From assembly GCA_938075155.1 (NCBI GenBank), contig CALJGL010000007.1, positions 62,001 to 126,000 of the forward strand: 64,000 bases of DNA. The letters are read 5' to 3'. This stretch comes from UBA12191 sp009937185. GTDB taxonomy: Bacteria; Planctomycetota; UBA8108; UBA1146. The notes below the pieces were generated by a model that ran no database searches, was not told the origin of the DNA, and worked only from the letters and a program-made list of their open reading frames with translations. Each line of letters opens with the position of its first letter. Position 1 is the first letter of the stretch. Positions 1 to 9,035 of this stretch are shown in pieces. The position numbers and the translations under genes are program-made.

Positions 1-596
1 AGAGCACTATCATACATCACTTCGTATGCATCTCTAAATCTCTGCAACCCTTCACAAGCTTTTCCAAACCAAACGAATTTATCAGCGCTTAATGCCTGTG
101 CTTCTGATTTTGGCATCTTTTTATAAACATCAACAACTGCCCTCAGAAGATCTTCACCTTCTTTTCTTTTTCCCTGATTGATCTTCAACATTCCGAGCTT
201 AGACATCGCTTCGAAATTTACGGGGTCGATTAATAATGCTTTTTCAAAGTTTTCAGTGGCACCCTTATAGCGTCCCAAGTGCATCTTTATCTCGCCCAAT
301 AGTGAATAAAGATCTGAGCCAGCTCCTTCTTTCTCGATCACCTTTTCGAGAACTTCTATGGCATCGGCACCTCGACCTTTTTCAAAAAATAGTCGTGCTT
401 CGAGTAATGGGAACTCACCCGGCTCTTCCTCTACCCAATCGAGTGCTTCTTGATACTGACCCGTCTCAAGGAGAAGCCGAAGTTCTTCTGCATCTTCGCT
501 GGACTGGGCCCAGCCAAATCCAGAAACAAAAATGAGTGCCAACATACTGAGTAAAACGCTATTGATTTTGATCACCTGGGACAAGGTCATGGGCAT
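1..596 (-). CDS. TPR-repeat secreted protein, C-terminus cut by window edge
   Basis: Reading the minus strand from 596 gives an uninterrupted frame to base 1, about 198 codons, with no stop, so the gene continues outside the window. Residues 8-32 look like a signal peptide (hydrophobic stretch SVLLSMLALIFVSGFGWA followed by Q). The rest is helical TPR-like sequence, for example a unit around LYSLLGEIKMHLGRYKGATENFEKALLIDP. A GGAGAG Shine-Dalgarno sits five bases before the ATG at 596; a second ATG lies two codons later. TPR proteins of this kind are usually periplasmic scaffolds; no partner can be named. It diverges from clpC. Confidence 0.75.
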   Translation of the reverse strand, partial: MPMTLSQVIKINSVLLSMLALIFVSGFGWAQSSEDAEELRLLLETGQYQEALDWVEEEPGEFPLLEARLFFEKGRGADAIEVLEKVIEKEGAGSDLYSLLGEIKMHLGRYKGATENFEKALLIDPVNFEAMSKLGMLKINQGKRKEGEDLLRAVVDVYKKMPKSEAQALSADKFVWFGKACEGLQRFRDAYEVMYDSA

Positions 597-824
597 TGCT
601 TCTCTCCACACCGCATTCTTTGGATGAAGTTCAATTTGCACCCGACTTCTCGGGGACGAAGTTTTCATATCCTACACCAGTTGCTCCTCAGGGACATTAT
701 TCGACTGATACTGCAATATCTCCCTGAACAGTTTCCCGGCGATTTGTCGTGTTTGGCCTGACCATCCTATTCTCCTATGTAGGCGTTGTGCCTCATTTCG
801 TAACTCAGGGAGGGAGTCCCGCTC

Positions 825-3275
825 TTGGCCGTCAAATTCACCGAAAAGGCCGAAAAGGTCCTGCAGCTCGCAGGTAACGAGGCGAACCGCCTTGGCCATG
901 GCTATATCGGTACAGAACATATCTTGTGGGCCTTACTGCATCAGCCTGACTCTGTGGCTGTGCAAGCGATACAAAAATGTGATCGCACCACAGATGAATT
1001 GCTTCGCTCACTTAGGGAAAGTCTCGATCGTATCCCCTCCAGTAAAGGGAACCATATAGAAGACACCCCCTATACACCCCACGCAAAACGCTGCCTTGAA
1101 CTCGCAAGAGAACAGGCTGTCGTCCTTGATCAATATTATATCGGTACAGAACACCTACTGATCGGATTGAGTAAGGAAGACGAAGGGGAAGCTTCGAGAA
1201 TTCTTGCGGAAAGAGATCTCGGCAAAGACAGACTACAAAACGTGATTCAGAGAATGCTTGGAGGAGATGTGGACAGTTCTCAGGGAGCCGCCGTTAAACG
1301 ATCTGGAATAGCAACACCCACACTGGATTCAAACGGTGTGGATCTAACTGCTATCGCAGCCCAAAACAGACTCGATCCTGTGATCGGTCGTCAAAAGGAG
1401 ATTGATCGCATCATTCAGATCCTCTCCAGAAAAACAAAGAACAACCCTGTTGTCATGGGAGAGCCTGGTGTTGGTAAAACAGCCATCGTTGAGGGTCTCG
1501 CACAACGCATTGCACAGAGTGCTGTTCCAGAAACGCTTTCACGAAAGCGCGTGGTATCACTCGACCTCGCTTCTCTCTTGGCAGGTACTAAATATCGCGG
1601 AGAATTCGAGAAGCGTATCAAGGCGATCATTAAAGAGATTTCTGAATCCGGAAACGTGATCCTCTTTGTCGACGAATTGCACACCATCATGGGTGCGGGA
1701 GCTTCCGAGTCGAGCTTGGATGCGTCAAACATCCTCAAGCCAGCACTCTCGCGCGGCGAGATTCAGTGCATCGGAGCGACGACCCTCGATGAATACCGTA
1801 AGCACATCGAAAAAGATGGAGCCATGGAGCGTCGCTTCCAGCCCATCATCGTCGATCCGCCCAGTCGTGATGACGCACTTGAGATTCTCACAGGACTTCG
1901 AGATACATTTGAGGCGCATCACAGGGTTCAAATAACAGATGAAGCCCTCGAAGCGAGTGTCGACATGTCGATTCGCTATATCTCTAACAGGTTCCTTCCC
2001 GACAAGGCTATCGACGTGCTCGATGAGGCCTGTTCCTGTGAACGGTTGCAGCGCACCACTCGTCCGCCAGACCTGACTGAGATCGAGGAAGAGATCGATC
2101 AGTTGCAACAGGATAAAAATGAATCTGTGTTTGCACAAGACTTCGAACTGGCCGCTCAAATTCGAGACAACCTCGAAAGTAGAAAAAACTACAAAGAGCA
2201 AATCATTTTTGATTGGAAAGCCAGTTCAAAGGAAGTGGATGGCCAGGTAGATGCTTCAAGCATCGCAAAGACTGTCGCCGAAATGACAGGCGTTCCCATC
2301 CAGAATCTTCAAGAAGAAGAAGCTTCTCGCTTGCGTAAAATGGAAGAGACACTGCATGAAGATGTAGTCAGTCAAGACCATGCCGTTCATTCGATCAGTC
2401 GCGCAATCCGAAGAGCTCGTGCAGGTCTCCGTGATCCACAACGCCCCATGGGATCGTTCGTATTCGTAGGCCCCACCGGTGTTGGAAAAACTCTGGTGGC
2501 AAAGTCCCTGGCGAAGTTTCTCTTCGGAACCGAAGACGCCATATTGAGCATCGACATGTCGGAGTACTCTGAAAAGCACTCCGTCTCCCGCTTGATTGGA
2601 TCTCCTCCTGGATACGTCGGATACGATGAGGGTGGACTGCTGACCGAGAAGGTACGCCGTAAGCCCTACCTGGTCGTTCTCTTTGACGAGATTGAAAAGG
2701 CACATGCAGACATCACCAATACTCTTCTTCAGGTACTTGAAGAAGGACGATTGACAGATGCCTTTGGCAGAAAAGTCGATTTCAAAAATACGATTGTGAT
2801 CTTCACTTCAAACCTTGGAGTTCGTGAAGCAGAGAACAAGTCTTCTCTGGGCTTTCTTGAATCAGACTCCGAAAACAATGAGGCATCACGGAATGCGGTC
2901 TTAGAGGCAGTTCAGTCCTACTTCCGCCCCGAGTTCCTCAACAGGGTTGACGAAGTTGTAGTCTTCGACGAGTTGAACACGACTGATCTGACTGAGATTC
3001 TCGATTTGGAAGTTGCTAAACTCGAGAATCGTATCTCTCAGCTTCAGTTGTCGATTCAAATCGATGACAATGCAAAGAGGTACCTCGTAAACGAAAGTGC
3101 AGGCCCCTCAACGGGTGCCCGTGGTCTACGAAGAGTTCTTGAGGACAAGCTACAAGACAAGATTGCTGACCTGATTATCGACGGAAACCTCACTCGAGGA
3201 GGAGTCGTCAATGTCTCCTTCCCCGAAGACGGAAACCTGATCGTCAATGTCACGGCTACGAATGAAGTTCAGTAG
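825..3275 (+). CDS. clpC: ClpC-type AAA+ unfoldase, ATP-binding subunit of the Clp protease
   Basis: This 816-residue protein has the full ClpC architecture. Two Clp N-repeats fill about residues 1-150. AAA domain D1 has Walker A GEPGVGKT at 212-219. A UVR-like coiled segment at about 429-463 lies between the AAA domains, which is typical of ClpC rather than ClpA. AAA domain D2 has Walker A GPTGVGKT at 549-556. The family unfolds substrates and feeds them to ClpP in the cytoplasm. The start is a TTG preceded by a GGGAGGGAG Shine-Dalgarno; the next residues AVKFTEKAEKVL match the family N-terminus. No CIRCE operator is visible upstream. It is followed by a strong terminator, so it is probably monocistronic. 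Confidence 0.97.
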   Translation: MAVKFTEKAEKVLQLAGNEANRLGHGYIGTEHILWALLHQPDSVAVQAIQKCDRTTDELLRSLRESLDRIPSSKGNHIEDTPYTPHAKRCLELAREQAVVLDQYYIGTEHLLIGLSKEDEGEASRILAERDLGKDRLQNVIQRMLGGDVDSSQGAAVKRSGIATPTLDSNGVDLTAIAAQNRLDPVIGRQKEIDRIIQILSRKTKNNPVVMGEPGVGKTAIVEGLAQRIAQSAVPETLSRKRVVSLDLASLLAGTKYRGEFEKRIKAIIKEISESGNVILFVDELHTIMGAGASESSLDASNILKPALSRGEIQCIGATTLDEYRKHIEKDGAMERRFQPIIVDPPSRDDALEILTGLRDTFEAHHRVQITDEALEASVDMSIRYISNRFLPDKAIDVLDEACSCERLQRTTRPPDLTEIEEEIDQLQQDKNESVFAQDFELAAQIRDNLESRKNYKEQIIFDWKASSKEVDGQVDASSIAKTVAEMTGVPIQNLQEEEASRLRKMEETLHEDVVSQDHAVHSISRAIRRARAGLRDPQRPMGSFVFVGPTGVGKTLVAKSLAKFLFGTEDAILSIDMSEYSEKHSVSRLIGSPPGYVGYDEGGLLTEKVRRKPYLVVLFDEIEKAHADITNTLLQVLEEGRLTDAFGRKVDFKNTIVIFTSNLGVREAENKSSLGFLESDSENNEASRNAVLEAVQSYFRPEFLNRVDEVVVFDELNTTDLTEILDLEVAKLENRISQLQLSIQIDDNAKRYLVNESAGPSTGARGLRRVLEDKLQDKIADLIIDGNLTRGGVVNVSFPEDGNLIVNVTATNEVQ

Positions 3276-3319
3276 CCGAGTCTTCGAGATTGTACTGAAG
3301 CTATGATTTGATACCTTGA

Positions 3320-3356
3320 CCGTGGTCATCGAGAATCGATGACCACGGTTTTTTTT
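3320..3356 (+). terminator. Rho-independent terminator of clpC
   Basis: A perfect 13-bp inverted repeat (3320-3332 and 3336-3348) with the three-base loop GAA is followed by eight T residues (3349-3356). This is a textbook intrinsic terminator 45 bases after the clpC stop. The ATG at 3339 lies inside its right arm, so it is not a plausible start for the next gene. Confidence 0.95.
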
Positions 3357-3371
3357 GGAACAGGTACGCGG

Positions 3372-3692
3372 ATGCAAGATTGTCCTCATTGTGGAGCAGA
3401 AGTATCAAAAGGCCGGTTGGCGTGCCGTGAATGCGGCAGCGACCTCGACACCGGTTGGCAAGATTCCACCGATATCGACTATTTGTCAGTCGATCTAGGA
3501 GATGACCCTGTTGAAAACACAGCGGTCAAAAAAACCTTCCAGAAAAATATAGTGATCTTGCTAATTCTGGGATTTATCTGCATTCCCATTCTTCATCGAT
3601 TAGGTGTCAGAGGCTGGGACTTAGGGAATGTCATCTTGGCAGTTCTCCTCACCTCAGCGGTCCTCACCTTAAAGAGAAGTGACGAGGATTAG
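3372..3692 (+). CDS. small zinc-ribbon protein with two membrane segments
   Basis: Starting at the ATG at 3372, this 106-residue protein begins with a zinc ribbon (Cys4, Cys7, Cys18, Cys21, two CxxC knuckles). An acidic linker follows, then two hydrophobic helices at roughly residues 58-75 and 82-99. It ends in a short charged tail. An in-frame ATG at 3339 is rejected because it sits inside the clpC terminator. The Shine-Dalgarno for 3372 is weak. Small zinc-ribbon membrane proteins of this type have no assigned function. It converges on the EamA gene, overlapping its 3' end by four bases. Confidence 0.7.
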   Translation: MQDCPHCGAEVSKGRLACRECGSDLDTGWQDSTDIDYLSVDLGDDPVENTAVKKTFQKNIVILLILGFICIPILHRLGVRGWDLGNVILAVLLTSAVLTLKRSDED

Positions 3693-4639
3693 TGCTCAGT
3701 TATTCCTGGGTCTGATCCCAGGCTCTCAGAACTATTTTCAACATTGCCCTGATCGCCCTTCCATGCCACAGCCGTGATTCCCAAAATAACGAGTGGCCCT
3801 CCTATCCAAAAAGATTCTGGAGGAGCTTCTTTAATGACAAGCCACACCAAGAGCGGGGCTCCCGCCATCTCTCCCAAGTAAGAGGTCGATACCACTGTAG
3901 GAGGTAACCTTTTCAATGCCGCATTTAGGGGAGTATGGCCCAACAGAGTGGGGAACAAGGCGAGCAAGAAGGCGTAGCCCCACTCTTTTTCCCCTATCGG
4001 TAAAACGGGTAAGTCTTGAATCCATAAATAGACCAACAATGCCAACGCCGCTACGGAATAAGCCCGTGATGTATACACCGCTGTCGACATCTTTGCCGTG
4101 GCACTTCTACCCGCGAGAAGATATCCGACAAAAGCCAAAGATCCGATCACAGAGAGAGTCATTCCTATCAGCTTAGCCTCAACTTCATCTGCACTCCCCG
4201 ATTCTCCCGAAAAGAGTGCAAGAGTAGATGTCCCCACAAGAGTGATCAAAACTCCAGCGATGCGCAGGGCATCCGGCTTAGCTCGCCCTCTCCAAACCTC
4301 GATCCCATAAACGATGACCGGATGGAGATAGACCAACACAACAGAAGTGGCGACAGAGAGATATGCCAATGAAGCCATCCAAGCGCCAAAATGAAGTGCA
4401 AGGCACGCACCAGAAACGAGGATAGCCGCCCCACCTTTTTTGAAGGGCACATGCTTTTCCCTGAGTGCAAAAGCGAGAAGAACCGGGATCGAAAGTGCCA
4501 AACGGAGAAATGCCAATTGCACTTCTTCCATTTCCGCCATTCGAATCCATAGCGTAGATGTAGAAATCCCAAGAATACCGGTAACCAGCAATACCCAGGT
4601 TCCAACAGATCTCTTCAAGCGTTCCCACCCATTTGCCAC
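3689..4639 (-). CDS. EamA/DMT-family permease
   Basis: This 316-residue protein has about ten hydrophobic helices in two homologous halves, the pattern of the drug/metabolite (EamA) transporter superfamily in the inner membrane. It overlaps the 3' end of the aldehyde dehydrogenase gene by 25 bases, so it is probably translationally coupled as the last gene of the hydroxyproline operon. EamA proteins are mostly exporters of amino acids or metabolites, but some are uptake systems. The context suggests hydroxyproline or an intermediate as substrate, which is inference only. It is the only secondary transporter in the operon. Confidence 0.85.
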   Translation of the reverse strand: MANGWERLKRSVGTWVLLVTGILGISTSTLWIRMAEMEEVQLAFLRLALSIPVLLAFALREKHVPFKKGGAAILVSGACLALHFGAWMASLAYLSVATSVVLVYLHPVIVYGIEVWRGRAKPDALRIAGVLITLVGTSTLALFSGESGSADEVEAKLIGMTLSVIGSLAFVGYLLAGRSATAKMSTAVYTSRAYSVAALALLVYLWIQDLPVLPIGEKEWGYAFLLALFPTLLGHTPLNAALKRLPPTVVSTSYLGEMAGAPLLVWLVIKEAPPESFWIGGPLVILGITAVAWKGDQGNVENSSESLGSDPGITEH

Positions 4640-6192
4640 TCACTATCAAGCCGGTGTGGATTCGAAGAATTTATTGATAAGTCTTCTGGGAGCAAAGACT
4701 CTGAAAACCCTTGCCAGCAAACAGGTCTTTGAAATCTTTCCAAGGCCGTCATTCCTACAGATGTCCAACGTGAATCGGTCGTTGCAGGCCAAGGTCCGCC
4801 ATGTTGCATCGCCTCACCCACCTCCACACCTGTGGGGAATCCATTCAGTACAATCCGCCCAACCTTATCTTCCAATCGGTGGACCAGACCCATGTTTCCA
4901 GAAAGTTCTCTCTCGGTAGCATGGATAGTTGCCGTTAACTGCCCCTCAAGAGCGTTGGCTACACTTTTCATTTGATCCGCATCTTCACACTCAACAAGAA
5001 GTGTGCTCGGTCCAAAGTTTTCTTCCTGCAAAGATCCGTCTTCTAGAAAACGAGAAGCTGAAGTGACAAGCAATCCCGATTGAGCAGAACAAGGACTATC
5101 ACCACTGGGCCCTTGACCAATCAACTCAACATCTGATTTCTGAGACTGCTGAAGAAGCCCTTCCTGATATGCCTGATGGATTCCAAAATGAAGCATCGTT
5201 CCAGCAGGGTTTTTCAATAGGTGCGCCGCAAGTTGCTCCTTAAAAAGTTCCGATTGAGAACTTTTTTCAATCACTAACAAGCCCGGACTGGTACAAAACT
5301 GACCCACTCCTAATAGTACACTTCCTGCCAAGCCCTCTGCGATCGCTTCACTTCTTTCAGAGAGCGCTTCAGGGAAAATAAACACTGGATTGGTGCTCCC
5401 CATCTCAGCGAAAACAGGAATCGGACAATCTCGTTGAGTTGCCAACTTCCACAGAGCCATACCTCCGGCTTTGGATCCGGTAAATCCCACAGCTGAAATT
5501 CCTGAATGCTCCGTCAACCATGCCCCCGCCTGATGAGATTCACCATGCAGCATACTGAAGACTCCCCCTGGTAATCCTGTCTCCGATACCGCAGCAGAGA
5601 TGGCAGCAGCAACCAGTTCGGATACACCGGGATGAGCAGGGTGTCCCTTCACTACGACAGGACAACCCGCCGCTAGAGCACTCGCCGTATCTCCCCCCGC
5701 CACCCCAAATGCGAGAGGAAAATTACTGGCACCAAAAACAGCCACGGGCCCCAAGGGAATCATTCGGCGACGTAAATCTGGCCTTGGAATCGGCTGACGA
5801 TCGGCATCAGAACTCTGAAGTACTGCTTCGCTAAAAGCACCGGTCCCGATGGTTACTGCAAACTGCCTTAATTGATGACAAGTTCTCCCCATCTCCGCTT
5901 CGAATCGACCTGCAGGAAGTCCTGTCTCTTGGACACCCCGGGTCTGGATTTCAGGGAGCGCTGATTCGAGATGACTCGCAATCGACTCCAAGAGTTTTAT
6001 ACGAATCTCTTTGGGAAAAAGCAGACGCTGGTCATGTATTTCTTGTGCTTTTTCAACAGCAGTATTCACCTGCTCAAGATTCACTTCCGGAAAAAAGGGA
6101 TTTAGGTCTGAACCATCCTCAGGGTTACGAGCCTGAAAACCGTCTTTTCCAGAAACTTTTTCTCCTGCAATGAAATGTACTCCAGTGATCAT
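4615..6192 (-). CDS. 2-oxoglutarate semialdehyde dehydrogenase (2,5-dioxovalerate dehydrogenase family)
   Basis: A 525-residue aldehyde dehydrogenase of the long KGSADH-like subgroup, with the early motif F-x-A-x-NP and the subgroup's GASNFPLAF loop. The catalytic Cys is about residue 300 (GQFCTSPG) and the general base Glu about 263 (FAEMGS). The family oxidises 2-oxoglutarate semialdehyde to 2-oxoglutarate with NAD(P)+, the last step of hydroxyproline degradation and of some sugar-acid routes. The start codon overlaps the upstream DapA-family stop by four bases (ATGA), and that gene would supply the substrate. The neighbouring epimerase and dehydrogenase favour the hydroxyproline route. Confidence 0.92.
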   Translation of the reverse strand: MITGVHFIAGEKVSGKDGFQARNPEDGSDLNPFFPEVNLEQVNTAVEKAQEIHDQRLLFPKEIRIKLLESIASHLESALPEIQTRGVQETGLPAGRFEAEMGRTCHQLRQFAVTIGTGAFSEAVLQSSDADRQPIPRPDLRRRMIPLGPVAVFGASNFPLAFGVAGGDTASALAAGCPVVVKGHPAHPGVSELVAAAISAAVSETGLPGGVFSMLHGESHQAGAWLTEHSGISAVGFTGSKAGGMALWKLATQRDCPIPVFAEMGSTNPVFIFPEALSERSEAIAEGLAGSVLLGVGQFCTSPGLLVIEKSSQSELFKEQLAAHLLKNPAGTMLHFGIHQAYQEGLLQQSQKSDVELIGQGPSGDSPCSAQSGLLVTSASRFLEDGSLQEENFGPSTLLVECEDADQMKSVANALEGQLTATIHATERELSGNMGLVHRLEDKVGRIVLNGFPTGVEVGEAMQHGGPWPATTDSRWTSVGMTALERFQRPVCWQGFSESLLPEDLSINSSNPHRLDSEWQMGGNA

Positions 6193-7136
6193 GAAGTCTC
6201 TCCACTTCCCTGTAGCTCAGGTCGACACTCCATCGCTGCACGAATGATGCTCAAAGCGCTCTCTCGCAATGATCCTATCGCTGGCATGCGAGGCGACCGA
6301 ACCATCTCTGATCCTCTGTTCACCTCCTGCTGCACGAGTTTGATCAGTTGAACAAACTCCGGTACACAATCGAGTCTGAGCATCGGCAAGAACCAACGAT
6401 AAATTTCATCTGCTTTCATAGCTGCGACAGGATCATGAATTCCATGAAGTGCATTATCGAAGAGGGACACCGATTCTTCTGGAAAAGCATTTACCAATCC
6501 AGCAACCCAGCCGACTGCGCCTTGTCGAACAGCCTCGACAACCATGTCATCCAAACCGGCAAAGAGGGCTAAGCGATCTCCTACCAAAGATTTCACGGCG
6601 GTGATACGGCGAGCATCTCCACTTGAGTCTTTCACTGCTTTAAGTCTTTCTTGACGGTCGGCAAGATCCGCTATCCAGCCTGGAGGGAAGTCAACTCCAT
6701 ATGCGGCAGGGTTGTTATAGAGCATGCATGGAAGATCCGTAGCAGCCATTACCGCTTCCACGTGAGACTCCATTTCGTGGAATGGACCCTTGTGAATATA
6801 GGGAGGTAATACCATCAATCCTTTTGCACCCATCACCGAGGCCGTCGCCGCTAGTCTTCCGGCTTCTTGCGTAGATGCTGCCGCAATGCCGGGTATGACG
6901 GGAACGCGATGTCCGACAGCTCGAACAAGGGTGTCGATAACGCGTTGCTTCTCCTCAAATGAGAGAGTGGCTCCCTCTCCCAAGGATCCACATGGAATGA
7001 TTCCAGTCGCACCGTTATCAACCAACCACACTGCATGTTCAGAGAGAAATGCGTAATCTACTTCGCCTGTCTCGTCGAACGGAGTCGTAATGGCGGGCAT
7101 GACCCCAGCCCAATCCCACTTTAATTCGGAACTCAT
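6189..7136 (-). CDS. DapA-family lyase, probable 1-pyrroline-4-hydroxy-2-carboxylate deaminase
   Basis: A 315-residue (beta/alpha)8 class I aldolase of the DHDPS/NAL family. Visible motifs are the substrate carboxylate loop GSLGEG (50-55), catalytic Tyr140 (MLYNNP) and Schiff-base Lys169 (LKAVKDSSGD). DapA itself makes lysine precursors, but operon position between the D-hydroxyproline dehydrogenase genes and the semialdehyde dehydrogenase points to the deaminase that converts 1-pyrroline-4-hydroxy-2-carboxylate to 2-oxoglutarate semialdehyde and ammonia. A GGAAGGA Shine-Dalgarno precedes the ATG. A 162-base gap upstream is the largest gap inside the operon. A sugar-acid dehydratase of the same family cannot be excluded from sequence alone. 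Confidence 0.85.
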   Translation of the reverse strand: MSSELKWDWAGVMPAITTPFDETGEVDYAFLSEHAVWLVDNGATGIIPCGSLGEGATLSFEEKQRVIDTLVRAVGHRVPVIPGIAAASTQEAGRLAATASVMGAKGLMVLPPYIHKGPFHEMESHVEAVMAATDLPCMLYNNPAAYGVDFPPGWIADLADRQERLKAVKDSSGDARRITAVKSLVGDRLALFAGLDDMVVEAVRQGAVGWVAGLVNAFPEESVSLFDNALHGIHDPVAAMKADEIYRWFLPMLRLDCVPEFVQLIKLVQQEVNRGSEMVRSPRMPAIGSLRESALSIIRAAMECRPELQGSGETS

Positions 7137-7298
7137 ATCGATCCTTCCAGATCACATGCCCGGCAATAAGGCACACACTTGAGTCATGTTTCCACCCCAA
7201 TGACAGCATCCACCTTGGGGACTTTGATTCCATGATTCTACGCCAATTGATCCACGGGAACCCGTGTCGAAACGACTTTCAGTATTGAAAAATATTCT
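7137..7298 (-). other. 162-base intergenic stretch with two small hairpins inside the hydroxyproline operon
   Basis: The gap between the transporter fusion and the DapA-family gene holds two inverted repeats: CCCCAA (7195-7200) with TTGGGG (7215-7220), and CACGGG (7253-7258) with CCCGTG (7261-7266). Neither is followed by a T-run on the minus strand. They could pause polymerase, shield mRNA ends or mark an internal promoter. No coding frame is convincing here. Confidence 0.35.
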
Positions 7299-9035
7299 TC
7301 AAACTCTTCGGGATCTCCGTAGCACCAACAGAAACAAAACCGGTGCTCCCAGTGACGCCGTAATCACACCCACGGGCACATCCCTGTTTTGCAACATTAT
7401 TCTGCCTAAGCCATCGCAAAGCGGAAGAAATGCAGCCCCAAACATCATCGATGCTGGAACGAGAAAACGGGGCTGTCCCCCTCCAAGTATTCTCATGACG
7501 TGAGGGCAGATCAATCCGACAAATGCGATGGGGCCACAGGTGGCCACTCCCGCAGCAACACCCAGAGAGGACAATCCTACTCCCAAAGTTCGTATTCTCG
7601 GAACATTGACACCTCTACTTGCGGCACGTTCAGATCCTGTGGCCAAAACATCTAAGGGTCTCAACAAAGTCAGCATTCCTACGAGCGAAATGCCGAAGAA
7701 AGGAGCCGCCAGGATCCAGCGATCGTAACTGATCAGCGACAAGCTCCCCAAAGACCAGCGCAAAGCATCGAGAGCCATCACTTGATCAAATCCCAGTCGT
7801 AAGGCCGAAGAGATCGCTCCCGTCATCAAGGTCAGAGCAATTCCTGCTAGGAGCACATCTTCTGTACGGGTTCGAGATCGAGCCGCCACCGTAGCGACCA
7901 ACGCTGTCACTCCCATCGCGCCAACAAATGCTGCCAACGGAAGCAATGGGAATCCCCCCAATTGCAAAACCGTTCCAGACAGCAACGCAATAATAACTCC
8001 CAAAGATGCACCAGCAGTCGTTCCGACTGTTCCCGGTGTCGCCAACGGATTTTGGAGCAGGATTTGCAAGACCGCTCCAGCACCCGCCAACACGGCTCCC
8101 ATCGACAACCCGACGAGTGCTCTTGGAACTCTCAAGTCAGAAAAAATCTTGTCGCCCAACTCCCCCTCGAGGGTCGGGCCAATCCAAGCTGAAGCGAAAC
8201 CTGCGCAGAGCGTCACAACGCACCAGAGAAACATTTGCAAGAAACTCCAGCTTTTTCGAGGAGCCCCTTCCACATTTTCGGTCTGCAGTACAGGTTTTCC
8301 TGAATGAGTTTCCCCGTAGATTTTATCTCTTGCGTCATCCTCTAATGCAGATGCATCTGGAGAATCCAAGATGACTTTGCCTTCTGAGAGAGCAATCACC
8401 CGGGTTTGAATCTTCGAAATTTCTTTGATCAAATGCATATCATGAAGAACAACGATGACGGTTTGACCCGAGATGGCTTTTTCTTGTAAATCCACCAGCA
8501 GTCTCTCACGCCACAATGGATCCAAATGATTCACCGGTTCATCCAACAACCAAGCCGGAGTCGACTGCGCTCGCAAGGTCGCTATTTCCACTCTTTGGCG
8601 TTCTCCGCCAGAGAGTTCCGTCCACCATCTCCGAGCAAGATCTCCAGCTCCGGATTCTTCCAAGGCTTCTCTCGATTTTTCCAGAGAAACGGGACGAGGT
8701 TCATCTAAGTGATATCGGGCAGCAGCCACAACTTCTTCAACGAGGATCGCTTCGGGAGAGTGAGATTCTTGAGGTAACCATGCAAACCAATGAGCCCGTT
8801 CACGCACGCTCATCGATTCTAGATTTTCCCCCGCCACATGGATGGCTCCACTCGCTATGGGAACTTGTCCCAGTAATGCCGCAAGTAGAGTCGATTTCCC
8901 CGACCCATTCGCTCCTAGAATGACAACGAATTCTCCATGATCGATCTCTAGATCGACGTTCTCGAGAACCGTTTTCCCACCCCGCTTTACTGTGAGTTGG
9001 TCGAGACGAAGCCAGGGTTCAGTTTTCATCAACAA
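7299..9035 (-). CDS. fused type II ABC importer: BtuD/FhuC-like ATPase joined to BtuC/FecCD-like permease
   Basis: One 578-residue chain carries a complete nucleotide-binding domain followed by a complete permease. Residues 1-245 have Walker A GANGSGKST (41-49), signature LSGGE (141-145), Walker B WLLDEP (162-167) and a switch His in VVLHD. From about 262 to the end there are many transmembrane helices with the FecCD motif DLRVPRALVGLSMGAVLAGAG and QNPLATPGTVG. The family imports cobalamin, haem or ferric siderophores. ATPase and permease are normally separate genes; no frameshift separates them here. The start overlaps the binding-protein stop by 17 bases; an ATG two codons in is an alternative start. 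Confidence 0.93.
   Translation of the reverse strand: MLMKTEPWLRLDQLTVKRGGKTVLENVDLEIDHGEFVVILGANGSGKSTLLAALLGQVPIASGAIHVAGENLESMSVRERAHWFAWLPQESHSPEAILVEEVVAAARYHLDEPRPVSLEKSREALEESGAGDLARRWWTELSGGERQRVEIATLRAQSTPAWLLDEPVNHLDPLWRERLLVDLQEKAISGQTVIVVLHDMHLIKEISKIQTRVIALSEGKVILDSPDASALEDDARDKIYGETHSGKPVLQTENVEGAPRKSWSFLQMFLWCVVTLCAGFASAWIGPTLEGELGDKIFSDLRVPRALVGLSMGAVLAGAGAVLQILLQNPLATPGTVGTTAGASLGVIIALLSGTVLQLGGFPLLPLAAFVGAMGVTALVATVAARSRTRTEDVLLAGIALTLMTGAISSALRLGFDQVMALDALRWSLGSLSLISYDRWILAAPFFGISLVGMLTLLRPLDVLATGSERAASRGVNVPRIRTLGVGLSSLGVAAGVATCGPIAFVGLICPHVMRILGGGQPRFLVPASMMFGAAFLPLCDGLGRIMLQNRDVPVGVITASLGAPVLFLLVLRRSRRV

Noticed and set aside
236..535. 99-codon plus-strand ORF at the window start
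   Set aside because: Antisense shadow of the TPR gene on the minus strand, which has a signal peptide, TPR motifs and a Shine-Dalgarno.
3339..3371. In-frame ATG giving a 117-residue zinc-ribbon protein
   Set aside because: The ATG lies in the right arm of the clpC terminator hairpin; ATG 3372 starts the conserved part.
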